A stretch of DNA of 64,000 nt, taken from assembly GCA_030847615.1 (NCBI GenBank), contig JAUMIR010000001.1:287268187-287332186 (forward strand), given 5' to 3'. The position numbers and the translations under genes are program-made. The stretch comes from Gambelia wislizenii. Taxonomy: Eukaryota; Chordata; Lepidosauria; Squamata; Crotaphytidae. The first letter of the stretch is position 1, and each line of letters opens with the position of its first letter. Below, piece after piece: positions 54,152-64,000 of the stretch. The notes under the pieces are model-generated. The model saw nothing but the letters and a program-made list of their open reading frames with translations, made no database searches and was not told the origin of the DNA.

Positions 54152-55215
54152 GTAAGTATGATTTGCTTCTGAAAAACATGACATTAACCGATCTCACATT
54201 CATGTGTGCTTTGTACTATAAGGGAAGGTGAGGAAGGGGAACCAAGGCAGCAATTCAACTCAGGCTTATCAGTTACCACTTTTGATTCCAGTGGCCTTTA
54301 TTGCTAAGTAAACTCGGAAGATTGTATGGCAAACGTTCCAAAACTGTCTGTGGTGAATCTCCTGAAGTTTAGGCTGTAGCACTGTGCTATCCTTCTTACA
54401 TTTGGTTGTCATTGGGTTGTTGGTGGAGATGGGTGGGATCAAGGGGGCTGGGTGGGTGCTAAAGCTGAAGCAGGTAAGTGGTGGTAGTATTTGTTTTAGT
54501 ACTAAATGTATATAGTTCTAATACTGAGATAACAAGGGTGGCAAAAGTGACATTTCATGACTGGGATTTATGAGCCCTTTCCCTAGGTCACATAACTAAC
54601 AAGTTTCAGAGGGACATACTTGTCCTTCTCTTTTTTTATGGACTCCACTCCCGTCTGAAGGCCGCCACCTTTCCTGAGGTGAGGACAGAGTGAAAATAGC
54701 TGTGTGTGTGCATGTGGGTGCCTTCAGTAGTGGCCCTGACCATCGTGGCTCATTTTGGCTTCACTCTGTGAAGCAACTCTTGATGTCCTTTCTTAGGTGT
54801 CTGTTCAGCTGTTTGGCCCTGGGTTTTTTTTTTTTTGATATTTTTTTAAAATATCATTCGAGCGAATGGAAGACAGTTGTGGCATGGCAACCTACACAAA
54901 CATTGAGGCCAGAATTCTCTGCTTCATTCTCTGAGTAAATCCAGTTGTCCCCAGTGTGAATAACTAATCAGTCATCATGCATCCTTATGTCTGAGTACCT
55001 CAGGGAAATGCTCCTAAACAGAGGATCTGTGAATGTCTGTGGCAGGGTCCTGCTTTTTACTGGGCCACCTTTCTTCCCCCTAGGATTGGTGTTGAGAAGG
55101 AAGAAATGTGCCTAATCATCTCTCTCTCTCTCTCTCTGTATGTGTGTGTGTGTACATGAATGATGTGAGCAGGAGTTTCTGGTCCTGCACATGTGATACA
55201 GTGAGCCAGTGTGGT
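54152..55215. other. GRB14: GRB14 intron 3, first part
   Basis: Donor GTAAGT. The frame reads on 27 codons past the exon only by chance. A T12 run is near 54827. A (TC)n followed by a (TG)n run lies at 55118-55153. Nothing else recognised. Confidence 0.6.
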
Positions 55216-55220
55216 ATATA

Positions 55221-55452
55221 CAGTTGTCCCTTCACATTCGCTGGGGTTTGGTTCTAGGACCCCCCGTGAATACCCAAATCTGTGAATACTCTCAAGTCCC
55301 ATTATGTGCAATGGCATAGCAAAATGGTGTCCCTTATAAAAGATGGCAAAATCAAGGTTTGCTTTTTGGACGATTATTTTTTAAAGAATATTTTCAAGAC
55401 GTGAATACTTAAAACCGTGAATGCCAAATCCTTGAATGTGGAAGGACAACTG
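55221..55452 (+). mobile_element. Tigger/pogo-type MITE
   Basis: The start CAGTTGTCCCTTCACATTCG, GGTTCTAGGACCCCCCGTGA and AATACTCTCAAGTCCC closely match the terminal region of Tigger-type elements. The right end, GAATGTGGAAGGACAACTG, is its inverted partner. Left flank TA, right flank TG. Confidence 0.88.
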
Positions 55453-55504
55453 TGCAGTGAGTCTCATTGGTGGGAGAAAGGCAGGATAGAAATGAATAAA
55501 ATAA

Positions 55505-55735
55505 AATAAAAATATAGTAGTTTGAGTGTTGGACTAGGATTCTGGGAAACCAGGGTTCAAAACCTGCACTGCCATGAAAGCCCATTGGATGACTTTGGGC
55601 AAGTCACACTTTCTCAGCCTAAGGGGAAGCCACTGGCAAAATTTCTCTGAATAAATCTTGCCAAGAAAACCGATTAAGAGGGTTGCTATAAGCCTGAGTC
55701 AACTTGAAGGCACACAACAGGTAGAACAACAACAA
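55505..55735 (+). repeat. tRNA-derived SINE, family A
   Basis: Head TTGAGTGTTGGACTAGGATT, B-box GGTTCAAAACC, body CTTTGGGCAAGTCACAC and a tail TCAACTTGAAGGCACACAAC. Confidence 0.88.
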
Positions 55736-55739
55736 AAAT

Positions 55740-56460
55740 GTGCTATTTTTTTCAAGTAATATCTCCACTCTTTTTCCATGCACTCACTTCTGTTCATATC
55801 TAATTCATACATGGCCTTGCAAGGTTCATTTCTACTGCTTTTGCTTGTTGCAACAGTATGCTTTCATAGTTTGTATTGTAAAGCCACCTATGGTACAAAG
55901 GGTCCTATCTTCCTTTTGTCTCTTACAGTGGATCATAAGATGTGTCTTTTTAACTCATCCAGAGTTTTATGAGGTTTGTTGTTTCTAATCACTGTTTATA
56001 TTTTAAAAATGCCACTGCATAATTTATATATAGTTTCCCTTACCTTGACTCTAGAGCATAGCCTGCCAGAAAGGGCATTGTTGACTGTTGTTGCATTTAC
56101 AGGAGTGTTTATCCTACTGCATATTTCTGTGCAGATAGTAGATGTCGGGCTTCCAAATTACATTTTGTTCTACTGAGAGAGACTTGTCAGCATCCTTTTA
56201 CAGGGTCATAAATTATCCCAGTGCAATTTGATTTTAAACTCTAACTGCAATGGTGGGATTCAGAGCTACAGCTGTTGAACTTCTAAAAGCCTAGATCAAA
56301 CTATGCTATGCTGGCTGCATTTTTGGCTGCAAAGCTCTGAAGCTGTGTCGAATAAAGAAATGAGCACGAAAGCCAGAGGACTGTGAAAGCTTGTGCCACA
56401 TTTATAATGATTGCCTAGGCATAAGAGAGCTGCTGCTTAGAGTTAGGTTGATCGCTTACA
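55740..56460. other. GRB14: GRB14 intron 3 stretch, nothing recognised
   Basis: No recognised repeat or gene-like frame. Confidence 0.5.
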
Positions 56461-56461
56461 G

Positions 56462-56674
56462 GAAAAGAGATTCTACCTAAACATTAGAAAGAACTTCCTG
56501 ACAGTAAGAGCTGTTTGGCAGGGGAATGCACTGCCTAGGAGTGTGGTGGAGTCTCCTTCTTCGGAGATTTTTAAACAGAGGCTGGATGGCTATCTGTCCG
56601 GAATGCTTTGATTGTTTATTTCTGCATGGCAGGGGGTTGGACTGGATGGCCTTTGTGGTCTCTTCCAACTCTAT
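56462..56674 (+). mobile_element. CR1 LINE 3' end, split by a TIR element
   Basis: From GATTCTACCTAAACATTAGA, AGAACTTCCTGACAGTAAGA, through AGGGGGTTGGACTGGATGGC to CTCTTCCAACTCTAT. The last ATTCTATG of the CR1 end is displaced to about 57301 by the element at 56675-57297. Confidence 0.9.
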
Positions 56675-57297
56675 GGAGATTATCAGACTGCCCCTTAAAA
56701 CTCAGTCCTGTTCCAGTACCCCCCCTGCCCCACTTCCATCCCTGTTCCACTTTAACAATTTCCCCCCCAAACACTTACCCCCATCATGAAACTGGAATGT
56801 CCTCCCCCTCCCCTCTGCTGGCCGGGAGTGAATGCAGCTGTTGCAAAGCTGCATTCACATCCTGTAAAGTAAATCCCGCCTGTTCTCATGAGAGAACGGT
56901 GCGTGGGAAATTTAAAAAGAAAAAGAAACATCAAAAGCAAAACCCAAGCCCCAAAACAGAAAAAAAAAAGTTTTTAAAAAAGGGTGCCACTTACCTCCTT
57001 GTCCTGATCGCTCCCGGAAGTGTTTGGCACAGACCTCAAAGTGACCTCCCAGTGATATCAGGTGACACTAGCATCACGCCAGCAGAATGGAGCTTCATTT
57101 CGGACACCCATGATTCTGTTTCTAAAATGGAATGGGCAATCTATTAACGATGTTTCCCCATGTTTGAGAAAACATGGGGACAGAACGGGGGCAGAATGGA
57201 TGGAGAACCAGACAGGAATGACGTTGTCTGAAGGGTAAATCCTTTCGCGACCCTGTTTCGTTCCTGTCCCTGATTTTACAGCCGTCTGATAATCTCC
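56675..57297. mobile_element. TIR element nested in a CR1 terminus
   Basis: The ends are GGAGATTATCAGACTGCCCC and, inverted, ACAGCCGTCTGATAATCTCC. The flanks are TAT (56672-56674) and TGT (57298-57300), read as a 3 bp duplication with one change. The 623 bp interior contains a short palindrome (GTTTCCCCATGTTTGAGAAA then ACATGGGGAC) and GTTCCAC/GGGGACAG blocks but no transposase. Confidence 0.82.
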
Positions 57298-57300
57298 TGT

Positions 57301-57942
57301 GATTCTATGTGCAGCGTGAAAGGTAAAAACTTAGGCGGGCTGTGAGCCTCAGCTCTATTACTAGCATTTTATCCATCCATTAATTACTTATACTTCAAAA
57401 TTTTGTGAGAACGACATGGAATACCAACAGCAAATTTTAAAAAAAGGAAAGTGAACTGCATCAAGTCAAGGGACTTAGATGTGGAAAGAAGCACCAGTAG
57501 GAAAAACTGGGGAGCCCAACTTGGTGGCTTGAGCTTGGAAGGGTTCCCCCCACTTACCGTTATGTCATGTTTTTCACCTTCCCATATTCCCAGTTTTTAT
57601 TATGCAACATGGCTGGATTAGTTGGATTGGTTTTCTTTGCTTGGTATGTCCAGGCATGGTTGCATTAACTGGCCTCATTTGCAGTCTAATGTGTTTTGCT
57701 TGTCACCATTGGTGAGGGAGGAGAAAATGGATCCCTCAAAATGACTGGTAGATGTGGAAAGAGGCACCAGAAGGAGGAGCCAAGAGAGGCTGCTATGCAG
57801 GCCTGAGCAATTGTGGGGGTTGTGCATTCTGGCACTGGCTGACTGGTGGGTAACCAAGACTGCTTGGCTTTAGTCCCCCAAGGGTCTGGGCCACTAGGGC
57901 TGGCTAACCAGGCAGATATTGATAGGGCTAATGGCATTGGAT

Positions 57943-57978
<36 letters not shown>

Positions 57979-58224
57979 TGGTATTCTGGGATATTGTTTT
58001 GTGTGTCAATAAAGGGGTTACCCAGCCCTTCACTCTTATGGCAGTATTCATAGAGATCCAATTATTTTCTTAGAAGCACTCTGGAGCATAAAGGACGGTG
58101 TGGGCAGAATGTGGCTCAAGGGCTGCATACGGACCCTAGGATTTGGTTGCTGCATATACCCCCCAGAACTCATGCATTGCACTCCAGAAAAAAAGGGGGG
58201 GAACTGGTGGTGGTGGGGGGGAAC
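57301..58224. other. GRB14: GRB14 intron 3 stretch with a (TTCT)n microsatellite
   Basis: A TTTC/TTCT run of about nine units is at 57943-57979. There are two related blocks containing ATGTGGAAAGA-GCACCAG near 57480 and 57750, probably parts of one unclassified repeat. No gene. Confidence 0.6.
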
Positions 58225-58560
58225 AACCCTGTCCCATTTTGGCAGGGACAGTCCTCGTTAATCCTTTCTTGTCCTACTTTATTGGATGCTTTTATAATGT
58301 CCTAGGTTTGTGTCCCCCCCCCCAGTTTCCTCCTTTGTGTTCAGCTGAGTTCAGAGTGCAAAAGACGCTTGCACTCAGTTAACAGAAGAGAGAAGTGCCT
58401 TTCCCAATAGGCTCAGGCAAAAGCAAACTCCTGCAGCTGCTCCTAGCTTGTGTGTTCTTCCTCATTAATAACTTTTGCCATCTTAACCACACTCTGATGT
58501 TGACTGGCGACATGTGTCTCAATTTTCGTCTGTGAAATGTTGGAGGGTATGCCGGTTCCA
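58225..58560 (+). repeat. Unclassified dispersed repeat, copy 2
   Basis: Homologous to 51740-52085 over the blocks listed there. It begins CCTGTCCCATTTTGGCAGGG, a self-complementary-looking start shared with the family. Confidence 0.65.
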
Positions 58561-58837
58561 CATCCAAAAATCAAAATCAGAAGTAGATGTCCAGCCACTT
58601 CCAATTCCAGTTCTCCCTTTAAAAAAACAAAAACAAAAACTTTTTCCTTCTTCCCCCACTACCAAAAATGCTATAACCGTTACCACAACCTTTCTCCCAC
58701 CTGGTGTCCTCTACATTTTTGGCCTCAGCTCTCATTAGTCTCAGCCAGCAAGGCTAATAGTCAGGAATGGCCAGATATTTAGGGAATGCCCAAAATATAT
58801 GGAAGACACCAGGGTCCTTTCACATTACACAGCTTTA

Positions 58838-59232
58838 TTTATTTATATATATGTACAATTTCTGTGCTGCCTTTGTCCCAAAGTGGTACCCAAGAAGGCT
58901 CACAGAACAATTAAAATCACAATTAAGATGAAGTAAAACATACAAAGTAAAAAACAGATAAAAACAACATAAAAACATACCCCAATGAAAGCCCCAATTA
59001 TATGCCAAAGGCCTGCTTAAACAAGAATGTTTTTGCCTGCCGATGAAATGAAAACAGGGTGGGGGCCAGCTTAGCCTCCCATGGGAGGGAGTTCCAGAGG
59101 GTGGAAGCAGCCACTGAGAAGTCTCTCTTGTGTCCTCACCAAGTGGGTCTATGATGGTGGTGGGACCGAGAGAAAGCATTCCCCTGAAGATCTTAAAACT
59201 TGCAGGTTCATAGAGAGAGAGATGATCTTTCA
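58838..59232 (-). repeat. LINE-like interspersed repeat (L2/CR1 type, class uncertain)
   Basis: TTTATTTATATATATG, GTACCCAAGAAGGCTCACAG, an A-rich middle, then TTTTTGCCTGCCGATGAAAT and GGAGGGAGTTCCAGAGGGTG to CTGAAGATCTTAAAAC. Best-preserved copy in the window. No reading frame. Confidence 0.7.
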
Positions 59233-59244
59233 AATAGTCTGGAC

Positions 59245-60350
59245 CTAAGCCATGTGCCTAAACTATAGTGCCATGAGTTCACTTTAATTGCCATGGCTTC
59301 ATCCTATGGAATTCTGGGGTTTATAGTTTGATGGGGCATCAGATGAGCTCTTTGGCTGAGGATTCTAAGGTCTTGTCTATACGGCCAAAATAATCTGAAC
59401 AGGATGCAAATGTACAGTGATCTGTTCATACGGACATGCACATAAATATGTGTCATTCAGAAGGGGTACAGCCAAATCCACCACAAAGTACGTGTGTCCA
59501 GGGCTTCGTACAGAATTTTTAAAAAGCTCCATACGACATGCGAATGTGTGATTGTTTGAACACTCACATTTGCACAGATATGAACAGGCAATGTAATCTG
59601 ATTGGCTGGATGAGCATGGGGTGGGGCTAGCAAACAGGGAAAGCGTTTATGCCTGCCATGTTACATTTTCAGCTGAGTGAGGGTCTGGTAATGGTGATCT
59701 TATACTCTCTTTTCTTTCTTTCTTTCTTTTTTTGTAAATACAAACTATTGCTTGTGCACACCATGGGGAACTGTTTTTTTTTTTTTTTTAAATTTGGCAG
59801 CAGCAGATTTAAAATCACAAGTAAATCACTTGTGTCTGCCATCTTGGCTAGGGGTCATGCGGAATTTAAGGGGAGGATCTTTTGACCGTGAAGACAGGTT
59901 GCATCTTTGCTGATGCCTGCTTTTTTGGATGTGTTCGTATTCCTCCCCCCCCTTGTATAGACAAGACCCAAGTGTCCCTACTTAAACTGCAAATCCCAGG
60001 ATTCCATAGGATGCAACCAGGGGCCCATTTGTACTCCACAGTTATAGCACTATATTCCACTTTAAAAGCCATGGCAACATCCAATGGAATCCTGAATTGG
60101 CAGCTTATGGAGGGGTTAGAACTCCCAGCCAGAGAGCTGTGGACTCTCACCAAACTACAAATCCCAGGGCCCATTCACACTATACAGATATAGTGCTATA
60201 TGCCAGTTCAGCTGCCATGGGAACATCCTATGGAATTCTGGACTGCAGCTTTTAAAATGGAATATAGCACTATGACTATGTAATGTGACTGGACCCCTGG
60301 GCAGTTAAAGTGAAATCATAGTATTATAATTGTGTAGTGAGAAAGGGCCC
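59245..60350. mobile_element. Cluster of palindromic MITEs, one split by Harbinger copy 3
   Basis: Left half 59245-59368: TTAATTGCCATGGCTTCATC, TATGGAATTCTGGGG. Right half after 59971: GCAAATCCCAGGATTCCATA. Two more overlapping MITE units follow between 60010 and 60350, with GGGCCCATTTGTACTCCACA, ACAAATCCCAGGGCCC and TGGACCCCTGGGCAGTTAAA. The order suggests repeated nested insertion into the same MITE type. Confidence 0.7.
59369..59968. mobile_element. PIF/Harbinger-type non-autonomous element, copy 3
   Basis: The ends are GGTCTTGTCTATACGG and, inverted, TTGTATAGACAAGACC, with flanks TAA (59366-59368) and CAA (59969-59971), a 3 bp duplication with one change. It shares ATCTGATTGGCTGGATGAGC and GGTGGGGCTAGC with copies 1 and 2. 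It carries internal T-rich runs. No transposase. Confidence 0.8.
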
Positions 60351-60434
60351 CAGCCCAAGGAAGCCTGTTTCACACACTCTGGTCACAACTAAGAAAGCAT
60401 CTTTATACAGGGCCTATTGTTGCTTGAACATTGT

Positions 60435-60665
60435 TGATGTTGTTGTTATTATGTGCCTTTAAATTATTTCCAAGTTATGGTGACCTTAAGGTGAACCTAT
60501 TAGGGGATATTCTTTGCAAGGTTTGTTCAGAAGGGGTTTGCCTTTGTCTTCCTCTGAGGCTGAGAGAATGTGACTTGCCTAATGTCAGCTATGGCCAAGT
60601 GGGATTCGAACCCTGGTCTCCCAGAGTCATAGTCCGACACTCAAACTGCTTACACAACACTAGAT
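60435..60665 (-). repeat. tRNA-derived SINE, family A
   Basis: Reversed tail TGTGCCTTTAAATTATTTCC, GTTTGCCTTTGTCTTCCTCT, reversed B-box GATTCGAACCCTGG and head CACTCAAACTGCTTACACAA. Confidence 0.88.
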
Positions 60666-60669
60666 TTGT

Positions 60670-61235
60670 TGCTTGGACATACTGACAGAGATCTAGGGAT
60701 CAAGGTATTTTGCTGTGGCTTTGAACATCCTGACAGGCTGAAACTTTCCCCCTGCTCATAGGTTTGCAGTTTTTGAGCATTTTGGTTGTATTTGGTTTAT
60801 ATTTATAGGTTTACATTAGTTCATCCTTTCTTCTTGCCAGAAGATAAGAGAAATATTTTTGTCTGGGTTGCCTGACCAGTCTGTTCTGAAAACAAAATCA
60901 AATCCATCCAGGATTCTATGCTGATATTTTGGGCTGATAGGCTTCTGACAAGGTCGTATGTTCTGGGCACAAATGAGGTACTAATAGTCTCTGAGAGAGA
61001 AAGATAGTGTTTCTTAAGTACTGTAAATAATTTCAAGCACATTACATTGGAGACAAAAGACATCACTTTTGGCAGTATCAACGTAGTGTCTAGAAGGACA
61101 ACTTTGTTTCTTTCAAGTCAGTTGTTACTTTACTTGATGAAACCAAAGGTCGCTGCACCAAAGCAAATAAAAGAAAATTGAACCCAGGAAAAAAAAACCC
61201 TGTGGTTAAGCACAACTACTACCACCATGTTGCAT
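60670..61235. other. GRB14: GRB14 intron 3 stretch, nothing recognised
   Basis: No gene-like frame and no recognised repeat. Confidence 0.5.
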
Positions 61236-61239
61236 TACA

Positions 61240-61811
61240 ATACTATGGTTTATAAAGGGATGTAGTCCCACATTGCAGTGGACTATTGGCTCCTTACTGA
61301 TTTTGGAACTGGGTTTCCTGGAAACTCTGAGTGACCTCAGGTTCTTTGTTGTCTGGACAGCTGGATTGGGTCCGATTCGGTCTGATCCAGTTGTCTCCAT
61401 GGAAATGCAGCATCAACTCCCTTACCCTGCACCAAGTAGTGCAGGGAAGGGGATGGATTGCTGTTGGAGCTGCTGCTGCCTCACTGGCCAAGGAGCTCCC
61501 TATGAGATCCTGGCCAGTGGCATTGTGTCTGCTGAGGTCAGAATGGGGCACCCATGCAATAAACAAAGAGGGGGTAGAACAAACCTATCCTTGTTGATAA
61601 CACGTCTGGGCACCCCATTCTGACCTCAGCAGAAACAACGCTGCTGGCCAGGCTCTCTCAGGGAGCTGCTTGGCCAGCGAGGTAGCAGGAGCTCCAAAAA
61701 CAGGCCAGGCCTCTTGTGTGTGGCCACCATCATGGTCGATATGGGGCCAGTCTGGAGCATAATGCTTTGGACTGGTTCTGGATTAAATGGCCAGTGTAGA
61801 TGAGCCCTCTG
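61240..61811. mobile_element. Foldback DNA element with an internal palindrome
   Basis: The right end, TGGCCAGTGTAGATGAGCCC, matches, inverted, the left end of 38652. Inside, GCTGAGGTCAGAATGGGGCA (about 61529) pairs with GGGCACCCCATTCTGACCTC (about 61608), and TGGCCAAGGAGCTCCC pairs with GGGAGCTGCTTGGCCA. The left boundary is uncertain. Confidence 0.6.
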
Positions 61812-61959
61812 TCTCACTGTCCTGTTTGTTTATTAGCCCCGCAGGAGGAAAAAAGAAGGAATGTTTGGCCAGGAGCATGGTAAGGAAAGACAGAAAAAAT
61901 AAGTGTGGGGGGTGGAAGGAGTGGACAGTGTAGTAATAAGTTCCATATCTTGGCTTCAG

Positions 61960-62500
61960 TCATTAATCAGAATGGAGACTGCAGTCAAGAAATCAGAAGA
62001 CTAGGATTTAGAAGGGCAGTTCTGAACGAACTAGACAAGATCCTGAAGTGTCAAGATATATAACTGAATAGTAAAGGTAGGATTGTCCACACTATAATAT
62101 TTCTATTCTATGTATGGTTGTGAAAGATGGACAGTAAAGAAAGCTCATTTGAAACGTGGTGCTGGTAACTACCACCAACTGCTAAAAAGACAAATAAACG
62201 AGTCCTAGAGCAAATCAGGCCTGAACTCTCCCTAGAAGCTAGAATGACTAAGCTGAGGCTAGCATACTTCGGCCATATCATGAGAAGACATGACTCGCTA
62301 GAAAAAACAATAGTGCTTGGCAAGGTAAAAAGCAATAGGAAAACAGGGAGACTGCATTCCAGATGGACAGACTCAATCAAGGAAGCCATGGCCCTGAGAT
62401 TTCAGGAGCTGAGCAGGGCTGCTGAGGATAGGGTGACTTGCAGGTCTCTCATTCATGGGGTCACCATAGTTGAAGGTGACTTGATGGCAGCTAACAAAAA
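61960..62500 (+). repeat. Non-LTR retrotransposon ORF C-terminal fragment
   Basis: 62244-62546 translates to LRLAYFGHIMRRHDSLEKTI, then GRLHSRWTDSIKEAMALRFQ and VTCRSLIHGVTIVEG. The FGHIxRR motif, the RxRxRW-like basic stretch and the closing W/SLIHGVT are the usual C-terminal tail of LINE-type reverse transcriptase ORFs. The upstream part (61960-62240) continues with frameshifts. RTE-like is plausible. Not a host gene. Confidence 0.75.
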
Positions 62501-62549
62501 CAAATACGGAGTGATCATCTTGACAGGCAAAAATGATGGATTCTAGATA

Positions 62550-63290
62550 CTTGCCTCAGTGCTGCTGCATATTAATAGGAGCCAGGAAGTAAATAATACT
62601 GCCAAAATCCATCCTCCCTCCCACCACAAAACTCTTAAATAGGCCCATGTAGAACCTTTTAAAATACTGACATAGAGAGCAATACAAAAGATGACACAAA
62701 TGTGTTGATTTCCATGTGGGGATTTTTTTGGTCATTGTCAGGATCTGATTAAGTAAATGATTTCTCTGTCAGCAGGATATGGTGAAAACTGCACGTTCTT
62801 TTTTACTAGTTCAAGGATAAATAATGCATGATAGTGCAGCAGTTTCCAAACTCTTTTACTAACACCCAGCAGCTGTTCCAGTGGCTCATGAATAAAGGTC
62901 TGAACCTATGAATCATAGTAAATTGAATATGGTGCTTTTATTTTCAACAATAATCACATGTCAGCTTTCATAATGAATGCGTGTGTTAAGTGTTTACACA
63001 CCATGTTAATTATTAGAACATCACTCTCTTCTCTGGGCAGGGGCTTTATAATACAGTGCCAGCTGCTTTTAGCACACTAATCTGTACAGCTGTAATATAT
63101 CCAACATCAGTCTTCTAAAATTATCACCATTGTTGATCATTGTTGTTCTGAACACTTTTTGCAAACAAAACAAAATCAGAACCGTGCTTACAGAGCAATC
63201 CTTAACCATCTTGGCTGCCCCAGGGGGCAGAGGGTACAGTAGAGTGTGTCTTGTACTTTTTGACATCAGCATCAAGGATGGGGAGCATGC
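62550..63290. other. GRB14: GRB14 intron 3 stretch, nothing recognised
   Basis: No gene-like frame or recognised repeat. Confidence 0.5.
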
Positions 63291-63347
63291 AATAATATTA
63301 ATATTAATATTAATATTAATTATTATTATTATTATTATTATTATTTA
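63291..63347. repeat. (ATATTA)n and (ATT)n microsatellite
   Basis: Units of ATATTA pass into perfect ATT repeats. It abuts the LINE-like repeat that follows and may derive from its tail. Confidence 0.95.
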
Positions 63348-63725
63348 TAGCCCGCCCAATCACAAGGAATCCGGGCTGGTTACAACAATAAAAACGCATG
63401 AGAACACAATAAAATCCGAAATTAGTCCCTTCCCAAGCCCCCCAACCCAATACTAAAATTAGAATTAAATACACACAGTTTAAACACAAAAATACAGAAG
63501 TTTAAAAAGGGAGATAATTGGTGGACAGAGCGACGTAGATCACCTTGTGTGGAGAGAGGAGTTAAGTTGGGAAGGCCTGCCGGAAGAGATCCATCTTAAG
63601 AGTCTTTTTAAAGGCTGTAAGAGTAGAGATGTGATGGATCTCTCTGGCAGGTCATTTCTCACTGTTGGAGCAACCATGGAGAAGGCCCTCTGGCTCACCG
63701 ATGTTCTCCTAGATTTTTTTGGCTG
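63347..63725 (-). repeat. LINE-like interspersed repeat (class uncertain)
   Basis: ATAGCCCGCCCAATCACAAG, an A-rich middle, then GGGAAGGCCTGCCGGAAGAG and GGAGAAGGCCCTCTGGCTCA, with the same layout as 58838 and 40275. The microsatellite marks its 3' tail. Confidence 0.6.
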
Positions 63726-64000
63726 AAGTAGGTTCTTCCCCTAGGACCTTAGTGTGCGGGACGGACAATAACCTCCAGAAACTATGGAACTGCCGCTCCT
63801 TTTACCCCTCACCATTGGCTATTCTGGCAAAAGCTGGTGGGAGATATAGTCCTGGTAACATGCCATGCTTAGCTGTTATGGTTATGTAAATTAATACTTA
63901 TGCCAGGTTTTAGCATTCCACATGGAGGAGACAGGAGGCCATGACTATTGGCCATAACCATGATATCATGTGCTCTTCCAACCTTGCTCTCGATTGTGTG

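Noticed and set aside
53959..54231. Extended coding region around GRB14 exon 3
   Set aside because: Sequence before 53995 and after 54151 is intronic. The AG acceptor and GTAAGT donor, and protein conservation, limit the exon to 53995-54151.
62244..62546. A small host gene encoding a basic protein
   Set aside because: The translation is the C-terminal tail of a LINE reverse transcriptase ORF, and related damaged copies occur at 20430 and 28495.
1..64000. CRISPR arrays, phage-type or bacterial operon-like systems
   Set aside because: The window is vertebrate nuclear DNA. Tandem repeats seen are microsatellites or two- to three-unit duplications, with no regular repeat-spacer pattern.

Overview
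This window is vertebrate nuclear DNA, almost certainly from a squamate reptile and most likely a lizard. It has large introns, conserved GT-AG exons of two vertebrate genes, CR1 LINE 3' ends, tRNA-derived SINEs with ACAACAACAA tails, a 5S rRNA-derived SINE, many short DNA transposons (hAT, PIF/Harbinger, pogo/Tigger types) and a DIRS retrotransposon. No bacterial, viral or CRISPR-type system is visible. I cannot name the species. Layout: positions 1 to about 5400 are a decayed DIRS tyrosine-recombinase retrotransposon on the minus strand, inserted antisense in an intron of COBLL1. The four last coding exons of COBLL1 follow on the plus strand at 5765-5850, 6281-7857, 8778-8957 and 12705-12794. 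They encode the proline/serine-rich C-terminal region and a WH2-type actin-binding motif. The 3' UTR has a poly(A) signal at 13100 and a possible distal one at 14995. From about 15.0 to 29.5 kb is an intergenic stretch dominated by repeats. A CpG-rich promoter region at about 29.55-30.27 kb opens GRB14 on the plus strand. GRB14 exon 1 is at 30040-30263, exon 2 at 34344-34476 and exon 3 (start of the Ras-associating domain) at 53995-54151. The rest of GRB14 lies beyond the window. COBLL1 followed by GRB14 in the same orientation matches the order of these neighbours in mammals. COBLL1 is an actin-linked cordon-bleu relative and GRB14 is an adaptor that inhibits insulin-receptor signalling. They are neighbours, not an operon, and nothing here shows co-regulation. 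The non-coding part is notable for layered transposon insertions. Three copies of a roughly 600 bp Harbinger-type element occur, two of them nested in older palindromic MITEs. Two hAT elements keep perfect 8 bp target duplications. A 623 bp TIR element sits inside a CR1 end, and several foldback palindromes are present. The most speculative item of interest is a set of hammerhead-ribozyme-like cores in two repeat families that may be Penelope-like terminal repeats. I found no convincing undescribed gene system.
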